Assembly: GCF_021531315.1 (NCBI RefSeq)
Contig: NZ_JAFBIQ010000007.1
Span: 1 to 64,000 of the forward strand
Source of the DNA: Oscillibacter valericigenes
GTDB taxonomy: Bacteria; Bacillota; Clostridia; Oscillospirales; Oscillospiraceae
Direction of reading: 5' to 3'
Length of the DNA stretch: 64,000 bases
In this document: one piece after another, positions 27,823 to 36,022 of the stretch
Position numbering within the stretch: position 1 is the first letter of the stretch
Layout of the letters: each line of letters starts with the position of its first letter
Position numbers and translations under genes: made by a program
Notes under the pieces: model-generated
Databases searched by the model: none
What the model was told of the DNA's origin: nothing
The model's input: only the letters and a program-made list of their open reading frames with translations

Positions 27823-28611
27823 TTACACTTCGACCTCGACCGGAGCATCAAGCTCTACCCCGCCTCCGATATAAGCGGCAGCCACCCGGCCGTTCTTCCT
27901 CATCGTTGTCACACGAACCGTTCCGGCAGGCTGAATAATGTCTTCTGCATACTCGCCATCCGCCATTCCTTCCGTCCGCGCGATCACAGTCGCCAGGCTG
28001 CCGCTGCCGCAGCTGCCTTCCCAGAACAGTGAATTTGCCGCAGGCACTTTAACAAGCGGCGTAAGCCGATGTGTTTTCCCATCAAGAAACATAACGCCGT
28101 AAGCATCAAGATCATTCAAGCCGCGGAACATCGTCTCCGCCTGTTCAAAAAACGCAAGGGAGGGCTCCACATTTTCTACGACAAAGTGTGCAATTCCTCC
28201 TAAATGGACGAGCACGCCCTCCTTGCCTTCCACCAGCTCCCTGCGAACGAAGCGCGGCAGCGGCATTTCCGAGCGGGCCGTCTGCGCCTCCATGTCAACA
28301 TCTACCTTCACAGGGTGGTCGCACCCGCTCACTCTGATTTTCAGGCTCTCTTTTCCGGTCATTTTCTTCTGCTGCGCCACCAGCATACCATAAGCCCTCG
28401 TCGCGTTTCCGCAAAACTCTCCGCCGGACATTTCCATGTGGCCATCCACGTCTGACTCCGGCTCGCAGCAATAGCCCACCTGTTCCGCTTCGAACTGCTC
28501 CAGCGCCATCAGTTTCTCCGCGAGAGATGCATGATCCTTCTTTTCCACGGGAGAGAGCACAAACAGCGTAATATTCCCGGCAGGATTTGCACGCATAACA
28601 GTGATCCTCAT
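27823..28611 (-). CDS. DapF-fold amino-acid racemase/epimerase
   Basis: A 262-residue protein of the cofactor-independent diaminopimelate epimerase superfamily. The two catalytic cysteines lie in 'GGEFCGNATRAYG' (about 73-85) and 'WEGSCGSGSLATV' (about 200-212). True DapF proteins usually have a GNG(I/V)R context after the first cysteine; the GNATR variant is found in histidine racemases such as CntK, so a histidine or similar racemase is more likely than DapF. The start at 28611 is an inference; the ribosome-binding site is weak. Confidence 0.75.
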   Translation of the reverse strand: MRITVMRANPAGNITLFVLSPVEKKDHASLAEKLMALEQFEAEQVGYCCEPESDVDGHMEMSGGEFCGNATRAYGMLVAQQKKMTGKESLKIRVSGCDHPVKVDVDMEAQTARSEMPLPRFVRRELVEGKEGVLVHLGGIAHFVVENVEPSLAFFEQAETMFRGLNDLDAYGVMFLDGKTHRLTPLVKVPAANSLFWEGSCGSGSLATVIARTEGMADGEYAEDIIQPAGTVRVTTMRKNGRVAAAYIGGGVELDAPVEVEV

Positions 28612-29022
28612 TTTTCTGGCCTTACCTTTCCGTTGCGCAGAAGGTGTAAATTCCTTGCATCCCAAGGCTTCTGACGCAGCTTATCTATAACATAAACATA
28701 AATTAACGCATATTTATTAAATGTCAAGGAGGAAGACCAAAATCGTTATAGTTCCTGTCTTTTGTTCTGAAATAGAAACATTTTCTCGTCACTTCACATA
28801 ATTGAAACACACCCTCATATTTTTGCGTGCTCTGCAATTTGCCTGTCGGCCCCCGTGCCGCCTAATTGTCCGACTATCTGACCGAGCATAGAGCCGCCAA
28901 GCTAAATTTGGATCATCACGCCCAGAGTGTATACCTGACAGCCTGTCCAAGGCATTTTCCCCGCGCGGCACGACAAGCGCAGCAGCTTCCGTCGTGCCGC
29001 GTGGTCTTTTTTGCTTTTTTTC
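28612..29022. other. Intergenic region with a possible gene remnant and a plus-strand terminator
   Basis: About 410 bases. On the minus strand around 28940-28820 one frame reads 'LGGSMLGQIVGQLGGTGAD', a hydrophobic stretch like part of a permease, with stops on both sides, so a decayed gene is possible but unproven. At 28961-29020 a hairpin (GCGCGGCACGAC with GTCGTGCCGCGTG) is followed by a T-rich tail on the plus strand. Confidence 0.35.
28963..29020 (+). terminator. Hairpin with T-rich tail upstream of tdh
   Basis: Stem CGGCACGAC with GTCGTGCCG, 15-base loop, tail TCTTTTTTGCTTTTTT. It lies just upstream of the tdh promoter, so it would stop transcripts entering from the left. Confidence 0.65.
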
Positions 29023-29051
29023 TTGACATTCGCAGATCCATGTTATACCAT
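29023..29051 (+). promoter_or_regulatory. Putative promoter of tdh-kbl
   Basis: -35 TTGACA (29023-29028), 17-base spacer, -10 TACCAT (29046-29051). A TATACC two bases earlier is an alternative -10 with a 15-base spacer. Confidence 0.5.
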
Positions 29052-29106
29052 GTCTTTAGCCAAAGAACACTTTTTCGCAATATGACTATGTATGGAGGAC
29101 ATGACG

Positions 29107-30144
29107 ATGCAGCTTATGGACGCTATCTGCAAAACCAGTGCCGGCCCCGGTTTGGAGCTCAAACAGGTGGAAGTTCCTGTCCCCGGTCCCGGCGAAGTTC
29201 TCATCAAGATCCACAAAACCGCCATCTGCGGCACGGACGTGCACATCTACGACTGGAACGAGTGGTCGGCCCAGCATGTCAAGCCGCCCATGGTCATCGG
29301 GCACGAGTATGTCGGCGAGATCGCCGCGCTCGGCGCGGGCGTGACGGGGCTGACCGTCGGCCAGCGCGTTTCGGGCGAGGGCCACATCACCTGCGGCCAC
29401 TGCCGCAACTGCCACACGGGCAACATCCAGTGGTGCAAGAACACCACGAGCGTCGGCGTGGACCGCGACGGCGCGTTCGCGGAGTACCTCTGCATCCCCG
29501 CGCGCAATGTGATCCTCATCGATCCCTCGCTCGACGAGGATGTGGTCGCCATGTTCGACGCGGTCGGCAACGCGACGCACACGGCGCTGATGTTCAACCT
29601 CGTGGGCGAGGATGTGCTCATCACGGGCGCGGGTCCCGTTGGCATCCTTGCCGTCGCCATCGCCAAGTATGCGGGCGCGCGGCGCGTGGTTGTCACCGAC
29701 CTGAACGACTATCGGCTGGGGCTTGCGAAGAAGATGGGCGCGGACGCGGCCATCAACTCCGCGAAGGAGGACCTGACGGCCGCCATGCGCGAGCAGGGAC
29801 TCGTCGAGGGCTTCGATGTCGGCTTTGAGATGTCAGGCTCCGGCGCTGCGCTGCGCCAGATGATCGGCGTGATGCGCAACGGCGGCAAGATCAGCCTTCT
29901 CGGCCTCGGCAACGGCCCTGTCCAGATGGACATGAACCTTGTCATCGGCAAGGGCCTGACGCTCCAGGGCATCTACGGCCGCAAGATGGACAACTGGCAT
30001 CAGATGAGCTACATGGTGCAGGGCGGGCTGGATCTCACCCCCGCCATCACCCACCGCTTCCACTACACCGAATTTGAAAAGGGCTTTGAGGCCATGCACA
30101 GCGGCATGAGCGGCAAGGTCATTCTCGACTGGACGAAAAAATAA
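29107..30144 (+). CDS. tdh: L-threonine 3-dehydrogenase
   Basis: Zinc-dependent medium-chain dehydrogenase that oxidises threonine to 2-amino-3-ketobutyrate with NAD. It has 345 residues: catalytic zinc ligands in 'CGTD' and 'GHEYVG', the structural zinc site in '[15 protein letters not shown]', and a Rossmann '[14 protein letters not shown]'. The start at 29107 is eight bases after GGAGG. The gene is followed by kbl after 13 bases, completing the threonine-to-glycine pathway. Confidence 0.95.
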   Translation: MQLMDAICKTSAGPGLELKQVEVPVPGPGEVLIKIHKTAICGTDVHIYDWNEWSAQHVKPPMVIGHEYVGEIAALGAGVTGLTVGQRVSGEGHITCGHCRNCHTGNIQWCKNTTSVGVDRDGAFAEYLCIPARNVILIDPSLDEDVVAMFDAVGNATHTALMFNLVGEDVLITGAGPVGILAVAIAKYAGARRVVVTDLNDYRLGLAKKMGADAAINSAKEDLTAAMREQGLVEGFDVGFEMSGSGAALRQMIGVMRNGGKISLLGLGNGPVQMDMNLVIGKGLTLQGIYGRKMDNWHQMSYMVQGGLDLTPAITHRFHYTEFEKGFEAMHSGMSGKVILDWTKK

Positions 30145-30157
30145 GGAGGAACGAGCC

Positions 30158-31345
30158 ATGAAGTCAGCCTACGAAAGCTACCGCGCCGAGCTTGCCGCCA
30201 TCCGCGAGGCAGGCACCTACAAGGATGAACGCATCATCACCACGCCTCAGAAAAGCCGCATCGACACCACCGCCGCGCACGGCGTGGTGAATATGTGCGC
30301 GAACAACTACCTCGGCCTTTCCGACCACCCGCGCCTGATCGAGGCGGCGAAGAAGAGCTACGACGAGTGGGGCTTCGGCCTCTCCTCCGTGCGCTTCATC
30401 TGCGGCACGCAGGAGATCCACAAAACGCTCGAGCGCGAGATCGCGGCCTTTGTCGGCATGGAGGACGCCATCCTCTACTCCTCCTGCTTTGACGCGAACG
30501 GCGGCCTTTTTGAAACGCTGCTCGGCGCGGACGACGCCGTGATCTCCGATGAGCTGAACCACGCGAGCATCATCGACGGCGTGCGCCTGTGCAAGGCGCA
30601 CCGCTACCGCTACCATAACAGCGACATGGACGATCTGCGCGCACAGCTCACCGCGGCGCGCGAGGCGGGCTGCAAGCGGATCATCATTGCGACCGACGGT
30701 GTGTTCTCCATGGACGGCTACATCGCCAACCTCCGCGGCATCTGCGACCTCGCCGACGAGTTCGACGCGCTCGTGATGGTGGACGACAGCCACGCCGTCG
30801 GCTTCATGGGCGCGCACGGGCGCGGCACGCCCGAATTCTGCGGCGTGATGGACCGCGTGGACATCCTCACCGGCACCTTCGGCAAGGCGATGGGCGGTGC
30901 GTCCGGCGGCTACACCGCCGCCAGACGCGAGATCGTCGACCTGCTGCGCCAGCGCAGCCGTCCCTATCTCTTCTCCAACTCCCTCGCGCCCGCTATCTGC
31001 GCCGCGACGATCGAAACGATCCGTATGCTCACCGAGTCCACTGCGCTGCGCGACCGCGTACACGAGAATGCGCGCTACTTCCGCGCGGAGATGGAAAAGC
31101 TCGGCTTTGACCTGCTCCCCGGCGAGCACCCCATCGTGCCCGTCATGCTCTACGATCCCAAGGTGGCGAACGAGTTCGCCCGCAGGATGCTCGAAAAGGG
31201 CGTCTATGTCGTCGGCTTCTGCTATCCGGTCGTCCCCAAGGGCCGCGACCGCGTGCGTACGCAGATCTCCGCGGGCCACACGAAGGAAGACCTCGATTTC
31301 GCGGTCAAGTGCTTCGGCGAGGTGAAGAAAGAGATGGGCCTGTAA
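30158..31345 (+). CDS. kbl: Glycine C-acetyltransferase (2-amino-3-ketobutyrate CoA ligase)
   Basis: PLP enzyme that splits 2-amino-3-ketobutyrate with CoA into glycine and acetyl-CoA. It has 395 residues of the alpha-oxoamine synthase family: '[16 protein letters not shown]' near 50, '[19 protein letters not shown]' with the PLP-contacting Asp and His, and the PLP lysine in '[15 protein letters not shown]'. The length and the tdh partner make Kbl far more likely than BioF or HemA. Confidence 0.96.
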   Translation: MKSAYESYRAELAAIREAGTYKDERIITTPQKSRIDTTAAHGVVNMCANNYLGLSDHPRLIEAAKKSYDEWGFGLSSVRFICGTQEIHKTLEREIAAFVGMEDAILYSSCFDANGGLFETLLGADDAVISDELNHASIIDGVRLCKAHRYRYHNSDMDDLRAQLTAAREAGCKRIIIATDGVFSMDGYIANLRGICDLADEFDALVMVDDSHAVGFMGAHGRGTPEFCGVMDRVDILTGTFGKAMGGASGGYTAARREIVDLLRQRSRPYLFSNSLAPAICAATIETIRMLTESTALRDRVHENARYFRAEMEKLGFDLLPGEHPIVPVMLYDPKVANEFARRMLEKGVYVVGFCYPVVPKGRDRVRTQISAGHTKEDLDFAVKCFGEVKKEMGL

Positions 31346-31358
31346 GTCCGCTGCCCGC

Positions 31359-31611
31359 TCACCCCTTCTTCACGCACTGCCGTCCCGTGTGGTCGATGTA
31401 GGTCTCGCAGCTGGTCAGCAGCAGCTGCGAGATCGGCACCACCTCATAACCCGCGCCGAGCAGATGGTCCAGAATGTCCGGCAGCGCCTCGGGCGTGTGC
31501 TCCCCCGCATTGTGAAAGAGCACGATGGAGCCGTTCTGCACCTTGCCCGTCACGCGCTTGGTGATCTCCGCGGCCGAAATGCCCTTCCAGTCCAAGCTGT
31601 CCACATCCCAC
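31359..31611 (-). pseudogene. C-terminal part of a polysaccharide deacetylase split by the island
   Basis: Last 84 codons or so of a NodB-domain enzyme, beginning 'WDVDSLDWKGISAAEITKR' and including 'IVLFHNAGEHTPEALPDIL', the HDxG-like C-terminal motif with His. The front half is at 60487-61064, 28.9 kb away. Joining the two at the shared 12-bp repeat restores 'PIQWDVDSLDWKG' and an uninterrupted frame. As it stands it has no start signal. Confidence 0.9.
31600..31611. repeat. Left direct repeat (att core) of the island
   Basis: TCCACATCCCAC, identical to 60487-60498. It marks the left junction between the deacetylase gene and island DNA. Confidence 0.85.
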
Positions 31612-31613
31612 AC

Positions 31614-31642
31614 AGCTTAAAACCCTTGTGCCGTAAGGGCTT
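31614..31642. repeat. Left inverted arm of the island
   Basis: Reads AGCTTAAAACCCTTG...AAGGGCTT and is an imperfect inverted copy of 60447-60474. Each arm can also fold on itself (CCCTT with AAGGG). Confidence 0.7.
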
Positions 31643-31672
31643 CAAGCATCCGCACAGGCTTCATTAACTCAG

Positions 31673-31732
31673 AAATTACAGCAGCATTTCCGTGCATTCT
31701 ACTAAAATGCATCGGAATGTCTACTGTAATTT
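31673..31732. repeat. Subterminal palindrome, left end
   Basis: AAATTACAG (31673-31681) pairs with CTGTAATTT (31724-31732), with further pairing of TGCATT and AATGCA inside. A like structure lies at the right end (60355-60418). Confidence 0.65.
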
Positions 31733-31792
31733 TTCACCACTGACGCGAGTCCCTATTATAAACGCAAAATAAACCAAGCAAATAATTTATAC

Positions 31793-31835
31793 GATAAAAG
31801 ATGGCAGGCTTTTCAGTCTGCCATCTTTTATCATT
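31793..31835 (-). terminator. Terminator after the recombinase region
   Basis: GATAAAAGATGGCAG pairs with CTGCCATCTTTTATC around a short loop. It can act on minus-strand transcripts coming from the recombinase. Confidence 0.8.
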
Positions 31836-31838
31836 GTG

Positions 31839-32090
31839 TTATTTTCTCTTTTTGTGCGGGGAGTCCGGTTTATAATCGTTTGGTCTAATCGCGTTCAAAA
31901 AAACCGTTCCGGCTTCTTTAATTACCACGTCTTCATCCTCGGCATCGAGAAGGAATGCTCCTCCCTTTGCATCCTTGTAACGGTTCAACTCCTGATGAAA
32001 TGTTCGCGTCCATTGTTCGTACTCCAAATGGGAAACGCTGCGAGGGCTTTCCTTCTGTGGAGTATATGGATTCTCTCTTTGTATATGCCG
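31839..32090 (-). CDS. Possible small protein after the recombinase
   Basis: An open frame downstream of, and in a different frame from, the recombinase stop encodes a charged segment including 'HLEYEQWTRTFHQELNRYK' and 'GGAFLLDAEDEDVVIKEAG'. No good start codon lies in the spacer; upstream the frame is open into the recombinase gene. It may be a coupled small gene or a former extension. No family recognised. Confidence 0.35.
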   Translation of the reverse strand, partial: RHIQRENPYTPQKESPRSVSHLEYEQWTRTFHQELNRYKDAKGGAFLLDAEDEDVVIKEAGTVFLNAIRPNDYKPDSPHKKRK

Positions 32091-32094
32091 GACT

Positions 32095-33564
32095 TTATAC
32101 GATCCACTTGATTTCCGCAGAATTTTCAGAAACCTCAATTCGTTCAATAAATTGCGCGGCAACGATCTTCTTTTCCTCAAAGCTCAAGTCGGAAAAGACG
32201 AGTTTCTCCGGCATAGCGGGCCTCGATTTTTCACGCTTGCACGAGGCAAGAATATCTTTTCGTTCCTTTTCGAGGCGGGCAAGCGCACGCTGAAGGTAAG
32301 CACCGTTCAGGCTCTCATCGTTGGCAAACGCCTCCAGCAAGCGGTCTGCCTTGCGGTCTAAGGCGTCAAGCTTCTCTGCGTAGACATCCTTCTGGCTCGG
32401 CTCGGCCGGTTCACTCGGCGGGCATTCTGCGAGGAGTCTTTCAATTTCCACAGCAACAGCATTTTCCAGCTCGGTGAGATCAGCGCGGATGTCGGCATCG
32501 CATTGGGAGAGGTTGTAGCGGCCTGAGCAAATCATACGACGGAGGCCGTTTTTTCTTTGCTGCACGGTGATACTGTATCCGCATTTGGCGCATTTCATTA
32601 TACCGCTGAGCCAGCTGTGTGTGCCCTTGCCCGCATTTCCGATTTGTGCGTTGTGTGAGAGCTTGTCCTGACAGCGCAGAAAGAGGTCGGAGGATACAAC
32701 ACCGGGACTGTTCAGCACTGCAAGGTGATGATCCTTGACGTCGGTGTATTTGCGGTCGTTTGCCTTGCGCTTACCGTACAGGAGAAGGCCGTGCTCCCCG
32801 TCGAATGCACTTTCCTCAGACACGACCTTTACGCCGAGCGAGGCATAGTATAGACGCACCTGAGCGTCCGCATTAACATAAACGGGCGCATGAAGAACTC
32901 GGGCGACGCTGACATTATCCCAAGTACTGCGCCGAACACAAGGAATTTTCTCTCGATTGAGCATATCGGCAACGTTTTTGAGGGTAGCGCCCTCTTCGGC
33001 GTACTTCTCAAAAATGCGGTGGACGATCTCCAACTGCTCCTTGTTCGGGATTAGCGTAGGACTCCCCGTGCTTGTCCGTCCGTTGCAATAGCCGTAAGGA
33101 GCAGGTCCCCCGGGCCATGAGCCAAGTGCGGCACGGCTATCATAGTTGTCTTTCACGCGCTCCGCCGTCGTCTCGCGCTCCAGTTGGGCGAAAACCATGA
33201 TGATATGGAGCATAGCTCGTCCCATAGGGGTTGAGGTGTCAAAGTTCTCTGTCACAGAAACAAACTCGACACTGTGCGCTTGCAGCACGTTCCAAAGCTG
33301 ACCGAAGTCAGCAATGGAACGCGAGAAGCGATCGAGCCGATAGACATAGAGCTTGCTGATTTTGTCTGCCTTGATATCCTTGAGCAGCCGCTGAAAGTCG
33401 GGACGATCTGTGTTTTTCCCTGAGTAGCCCTGATCGCTGTACATGAGCAGCGACGAATTGCCGGAGGTCCGGGTGCATAGATCGAGCTGTCCCTTGATGG
33501 AAAGGCTGTTCTTCTTTTCGACGGACTGGCGTGCATAAGCGGCCTCGTATCTCATCTTACGCAC
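32095..33564 (-). CDS. Large serine recombinase (putative island integrase)
   Basis: Site-specific recombinase of 489 residues. The N-terminal resolvase domain has the catalytic serine in 'YARQSVEKKNSLS' (S14), 'YRLDRFSRSIADF' with catalytic Arg, and 'MGRAMLHIIMVFAQLERE'. The recombinase domain follows ('RAALGSWPGGPAPYGY', around 145), then the zinc ribbon ('CAKCGYSI' and 'CSGRYNLSQCDAD') and a C-terminal coiled coil. The start is GTG 33564 or ATG 33555. It overlaps the end of the small gene upstream, so both are one operon under the attenuator at 33794-34025. Confidence 0.92.
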   Translation of the reverse strand: MRKMRYEAAYARQSVEKKNSLSIKGQLDLCTRTSGNSSLLMYSDQGYSGKNTDRPDFQRLLKDIKADKISKLYVYRLDRFSRSIADFGQLWNVLQAHSVEFVSVTENFDTSTPMGRAMLHIIMVFAQLERETTAERVKDNYDSRAALGSWPGGPAPYGYCNGRTSTGSPTLIPNKEQLEIVHRIFEKYAEEGATLKNVADMLNREKIPCVRRSTWDNVSVARVLHAPVYVNADAQVRLYYASLGVKVVSEESAFDGEHGLLLYGKRKANDRKYTDVKDHHLAVLNSPGVVSSDLFLRCQDKLSHNAQIGNAGKGTHSWLSGIMKCAKCGYSITVQQRKNGLRRMICSGRYNLSQCDADIRADLTELENAVAVEIERLLAECPPSEPAEPSQKDVYAEKLDALDRKADRLLEAFANDESLNGAYLQRALARLEKERKDILASCKREKSRPAMPEKLVFSDLSFEEKKIVAAQFIERIEVSENSAEIKWIV

Positions 33565-33766
33565 TCTCTTTTCCGGCAGTCTTCTTCTGCGCCATAATCA
33601 GGGCTATGCAGGCGTTGCGAATATTCTTCAGCTGTGCATCGCGTTCGTCCGGCGACTTGCTTTTGGGATGCGTGTGCTTGATTTCCATAGGGCAGGTCCC
33701 TCCTGCCTCCAGCTTATGAGAAGCCGGTGAAGGAAATGCTACGATTTTATGATCGGACAAGGCCAT
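33557..33766 (-). CDS. Small basic protein upstream of the recombinase
   Basis: A 69-residue protein starting 'MALSDHKIVAFPSPASHKL' with AAAGGAG upstream of the start. The C-terminal half ('DERDAQLKNIRNACIALIM') looks helical. Its stop overlaps the recombinase start. A directionality factor or recombinase partner is possible from position alone; no family was recognised. Confidence 0.65.
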   Translation of the reverse strand: MALSDHKIVAFPSPASHKLEAGGTCPMEIKHTHPKSKSPDERDAQLKNIRNACIALIMAQKKTAGKESA

Positions 33767-33793
33767 ATTAGATGGACTCCTTTCTTGTATGTG

Positions 33794-33838
33794 GACAAGA
33801 AAACACTGTGTAGGTGCATTAAAAGCCTACACAGTGTT
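33794..33838 (-). terminator. Attenuator terminator T1 ahead of the recombinase operon
   Basis: Perfect 13-bp stem (33826-33838 with 33802-33814), 11-base loop, minus-strand tail TTTTCTTG, about 30 bases upstream of the 69-residue gene. Its first arm contains TGTGTAGG, complementary to CCTACACA in the leader at 33924-33917, so an alternative antiterminator can form. Confidence 0.85.
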
Positions 33839-33861
33839 CAGAGTCGCTCTGAAGGTTTTCC

Positions 33862-33890
33862 TTGCACAAACGAGAGCAATTGATTATACT
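33862..33890 (+). promoter_or_regulatory. Promoter of countertranscript RNA copy 1
   Basis: -35 TTGCAC (33862-33867), 17-base spacer, -10 TATACT (33885-33890). The boxes and spacing, but not the spacer sequence, are shared with the second copy at 35988-36016. Confidence 0.75.
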
Positions 33891-33896
33891 GATATC

Positions 33897-33983
33897 ATCG
33901 GTGCGGGAAATCCCGTTGTGTAGGTGGTGCTTCACCTTCGCAGACGGCAGAGAGTTGCAGCTCTCTGCCGCCGCCGTGTTTTA
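33897..33983 (+). ncRNA. Countertranscript (antisense) RNA, copy 1
   Basis: About 85 nt, starting at the conserved CGGTGCGG and ending in a 10-bp terminator stem (33945-33954 with 33961-33970) and TTTT (33979-33982). An inner hairpin AGGTG...CACCT precedes it. It lies fully antisense to the leader of the recombinase operon and covers the segment that pairs with terminator T1. A homologous RNA with compensatory changes is at 36023-36112. Confidence 0.7.
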
Positions 33984-33996
33984 TTGTCCTCTTTTA

Positions 33997-34025
33997 AGCC
34001 TATCGACTCTCTTGTTCGACCACAA
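33997..34025 (-). promoter_or_regulatory. Putative leader promoter of the recombinase operon
   Basis: Minus-strand -35 TTGTGG (34020-34025), 17-base spacer, -10 TAGGCT (33997-34002). The -10 is weak, but it sits at exactly the position of the stronger promoter in copy 2, 13 bases before the shared TAAAAC. Confidence 0.45.
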
Positions 34026-34141
34026 GGCCGTTGACGGTCGTACCGAGCAGTATGCTCGGGGCAGCACCGTGCAGCCCATCTCGAGCCGGCGGCGGAGGAT
34101 GTTCTCCCCCGCCGCCTTCACATCGATCACCGGATAGGGCA

Positions 34142-35686
34142 TCACGCGCTGATGCCCTCCTCCGCCCACGTCCGCAGCACGAAGTGATACGGCGCTCCCG
34201 TGGGGTCGCACTGGCTGTTGAGCTGCTCCGCCAGACTGCACACCTCCTTCGGATGGCGCGCCCCGATGAGCACGCTCTCCTTCGCCGGAACGCCGTCCAT
34301 CGCGCAGCCGTCCGCGTAGAGCCGAAGCTGGTAGAGGTCCTCCGCCTTCGTGCCCTTTGCCTTTGCTTCATAGATGGTCATTCCATCGGTCTTGCTCACC
34401 AGCAGGTCGATCTTCCCCTGCAGCCCGATCGTACGGTAGGTGCCCTCCTCGCGGCCGATGCGGAGCGTATCGCTCTCCGCCGCCTTCTTCTCCGCGAGCT
34501 TGCCGACGAGACGGCTCTCCAGCGACTCGCGCGAGGTCTCCGGCTGCCTGACATTGGCGCGGATCCAGCGGAAGAGCGCCTGCGTGCGCGCGTCTCCCTC
34601 GACAAAGGCGTTCTTCGTCGTCTCCGTTGCGGGGAACGCGGCGCCGTTCTCGCCGCGCAGGTCGATCTGTGCGAGGAAGCGGTTGCAGCTCGGGTGCAGC
34701 GCCCTTCCGAACACCTTGCTGTACAGGCCGCGCTCAATGCAGCGGCCGTTGATGCGGATCTCAAGGCCCGAGGAGGCCATATTGCCCTTGTAGTAGGTGG
34801 CATTCTCCTTATCCGCCTCGATGGTGCCGTAGCGGCAGCGGACGGTGAGCTTGCCGCCGCCGAAGTCCGCCGGCGTCTCCGGCAGCTCTATCGGATCTGC
34901 CTCCCAGAGGGGCTCAAGCGCCTCGAGCCGATGGCAGATCTCGTGCGCGCTCTGCTCGCGGCAGATGATGCCGATGGTGACGCGCCCCTCCGCAAGGATG
35001 GCTGCGTAGGTGTAGGCGAGCTCCTCCTTGAGGTAGCCGCACAGCTGACGGAAGTCCGCCTTGGCGCGCTTCGTTGCGGGCTTGAGGCACTCGAGCTTCT
35101 CCTTGCCGCAGCGGACGCGGACAGTGGTGCCGGTCTCAAACAGAATGGCGCCGCTGCCCTGATGGACCCTTGCGCGCATCCTTTGGTCGATGGCGGCATA
35201 GGGCGCGGACACGCAGCGGTATCGGTCCGCCGCCGCGTCCTCCTTGGTGCGGCTCTCAAGGAGCCACAGCTCGGCCTCCTCGCAGAGGTAGGAAAGGGCG
35301 TTCTTCAGCCCGCAGCCGTGCTCATTGAGCGGTGTCTGCGCCCCGCCGCAGCCGGAGATGGTCAGCGCCGTGCCGAGGTCCGAGATGCCGGTGCCGCTGT
35401 CACTGACGGAGATGTCTACATAGTCGCCGCCGTCCGTGAGGCAGAGAATGACCTCGCCGCTGCCGCCGTTTGCCCTGATGGAGGAAATGGCGTTGTCCAC
35501 CAGCTCCTCGATGGCCTGAGCAGGGGAGGTGTAGTGGCCGCCAATGGCCTGAAACAGGGCAAAGCCGCTGGGGGTGTTGTCGAGCACCGTGTCGCCGATG
35601 CAGACGCCGGAGGGTTCATAGATGTTCTCGGGGCTCATGGAGCTTGCGCTGCTGAAGAGGCTCTTGATGTTGTCAGTCGTATTCAT
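34142..35686 (-). CDS. GHKL ATPase fused to a PD-(D/E)xK nuclease-like domain
   Basis: A 514-residue protein. The N-terminal GHKL (HATPase) domain has the N-box 'EELVDNA' (60-66), 'DSGTG' (96-100) and 'HGCGLKNA' (123-130), as in MutL, Hsp90 and MORC. A transducer-like middle follows ('INGRCIERGLYSKVFGR'). The C-terminal part has 'GKIDLLV' (D427), 'YEAKAKG' (E440, K442) and Q453, matching the D...ExK...Q pattern of PD-(D/E)xK nucleases. An ATP-gated DNA nuclease, perhaps a defence factor, is inferred. It is transcribed from a leader with its own antisense-controlled attenuator and lies divergent from a ribbon-helix-helix gene. Confidence 0.75.
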   Translation of the reverse strand: MNTTDNIKSLFSSASSMSPENIYEPSGVCIGDTVLDNTPSGFALFQAIGGHYTSPAQAIEELVDNAISSIRANGGSGEVILCLTDGGDYVDISVSDSGTGISDLGTALTISGCGGAQTPLNEHGCGLKNALSYLCEEAELWLLESRTKEDAAADRYRCVSAPYAAIDQRMRARVHQGSGAILFETGTTVRVRCGKEKLECLKPATKRAKADFRQLCGYLKEELAYTYAAILAEGRVTIGIICREQSAHEICHRLEALEPLWEADPIELPETPADFGGGKLTVRCRYGTIEADKENATYYKGNMASSGLEIRINGRCIERGLYSKVFGRALHPSCNRFLAQIDLRGENGAAFPATETTKNAFVEGDARTQALFRWIRANVRQPETSRESLESRLVGKLAEKKAAESDTLRIGREEGTYRTIGLQGKIDLLVSKTDGMTIYEAKAKGTKAEDLYQLRLYADGCAMDGVPAKESVLIGARHPKEVCSLAEQLNSQCDPTGAPYHFVLRTWAEEGISA

Positions 35687-35799
35687 GGATCGTATCTCCT
35701 ATAAAATAAAATTTGTTTTCGGCGCGTTCTGCTCCGCGCCTGTGAGCTGCAGCAGGAGGGAAAGCGGGGCGGTGACCGCAGGGTCACCCGATGCGCTGC

Positions 35800-35847
35800 T
35801 CAGGGTATGTGCTGCGGATAAAGCGCGCGGGGCTTGGATTCTTTCAT
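35800..35847 (-). CDS. Possible 15-residue leader peptide
   Basis: ATG at 35847 lies nine bases after AAAGGAGG, a very good ribosome-binding site, and codes MKESKPRALYPQHIP before TGA. It sits between terminator T2 and the ATPase gene, 113 bases upstream of the latter. It may be a leader peptide or simply the remnant of a longer gene. Confidence 0.45.
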   Translation of the reverse strand: MKESKPRALYPQHIP

Positions 35848-35884
35848 GGAACGGTACCTCCTTTCCTCAGCGTGGCAAGCAAAA

Positions 35885-35914
35885 CAGCGTGCAGGCAAAG
35901 CTGCCTACACGCTG
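35885..35914 (-). terminator. Attenuator terminator T2 ahead of the ATPase gene
   Basis: 12-pair stem (35903-35914 with 35885-35896), 6-base loop, minus-strand tail TGTTTTGC. One pair is G-U in minus-strand RNA but would be a C-A mismatch in plus-strand RNA, so the minus strand is the functional one. Its first arm contains GTGTAGG, complementary to CCTACAC in the leader. Confidence 0.8.
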
Positions 35915-35987
35915 CTCCAAGCCACCATGAGGGTGCGGAGATCTAACGCCCGAGCGCACACGGAGGGAGTTTTATAGCAGCCGTATC

Positions 35988-36016
35988 TTGCCAAATGGGG
36001 CAAAACAGGGTATACT
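35988..36016 (+). promoter_or_regulatory. Promoter of countertranscript RNA copy 2
   Basis: -35 TTGCCA (35988-35993), 17-base spacer, -10 TATACT (36011-36016). Confidence 0.75.
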
Positions 36017-36022
36017 ACTTCC

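Noticed and set aside
28963-29051. Riboswitch or T-box controlling tdh-kbl
   Set aside because: The hairpin lies upstream of the predicted promoter, not in the transcript, and no T-box or aptamer core was seen.
33802-33838. Reading the two cassettes only as ordinary terminators
   Set aside because: A simple terminator would not need the conserved opposing promoter, the homologous RNA or the complementary leader segment that both copies share.
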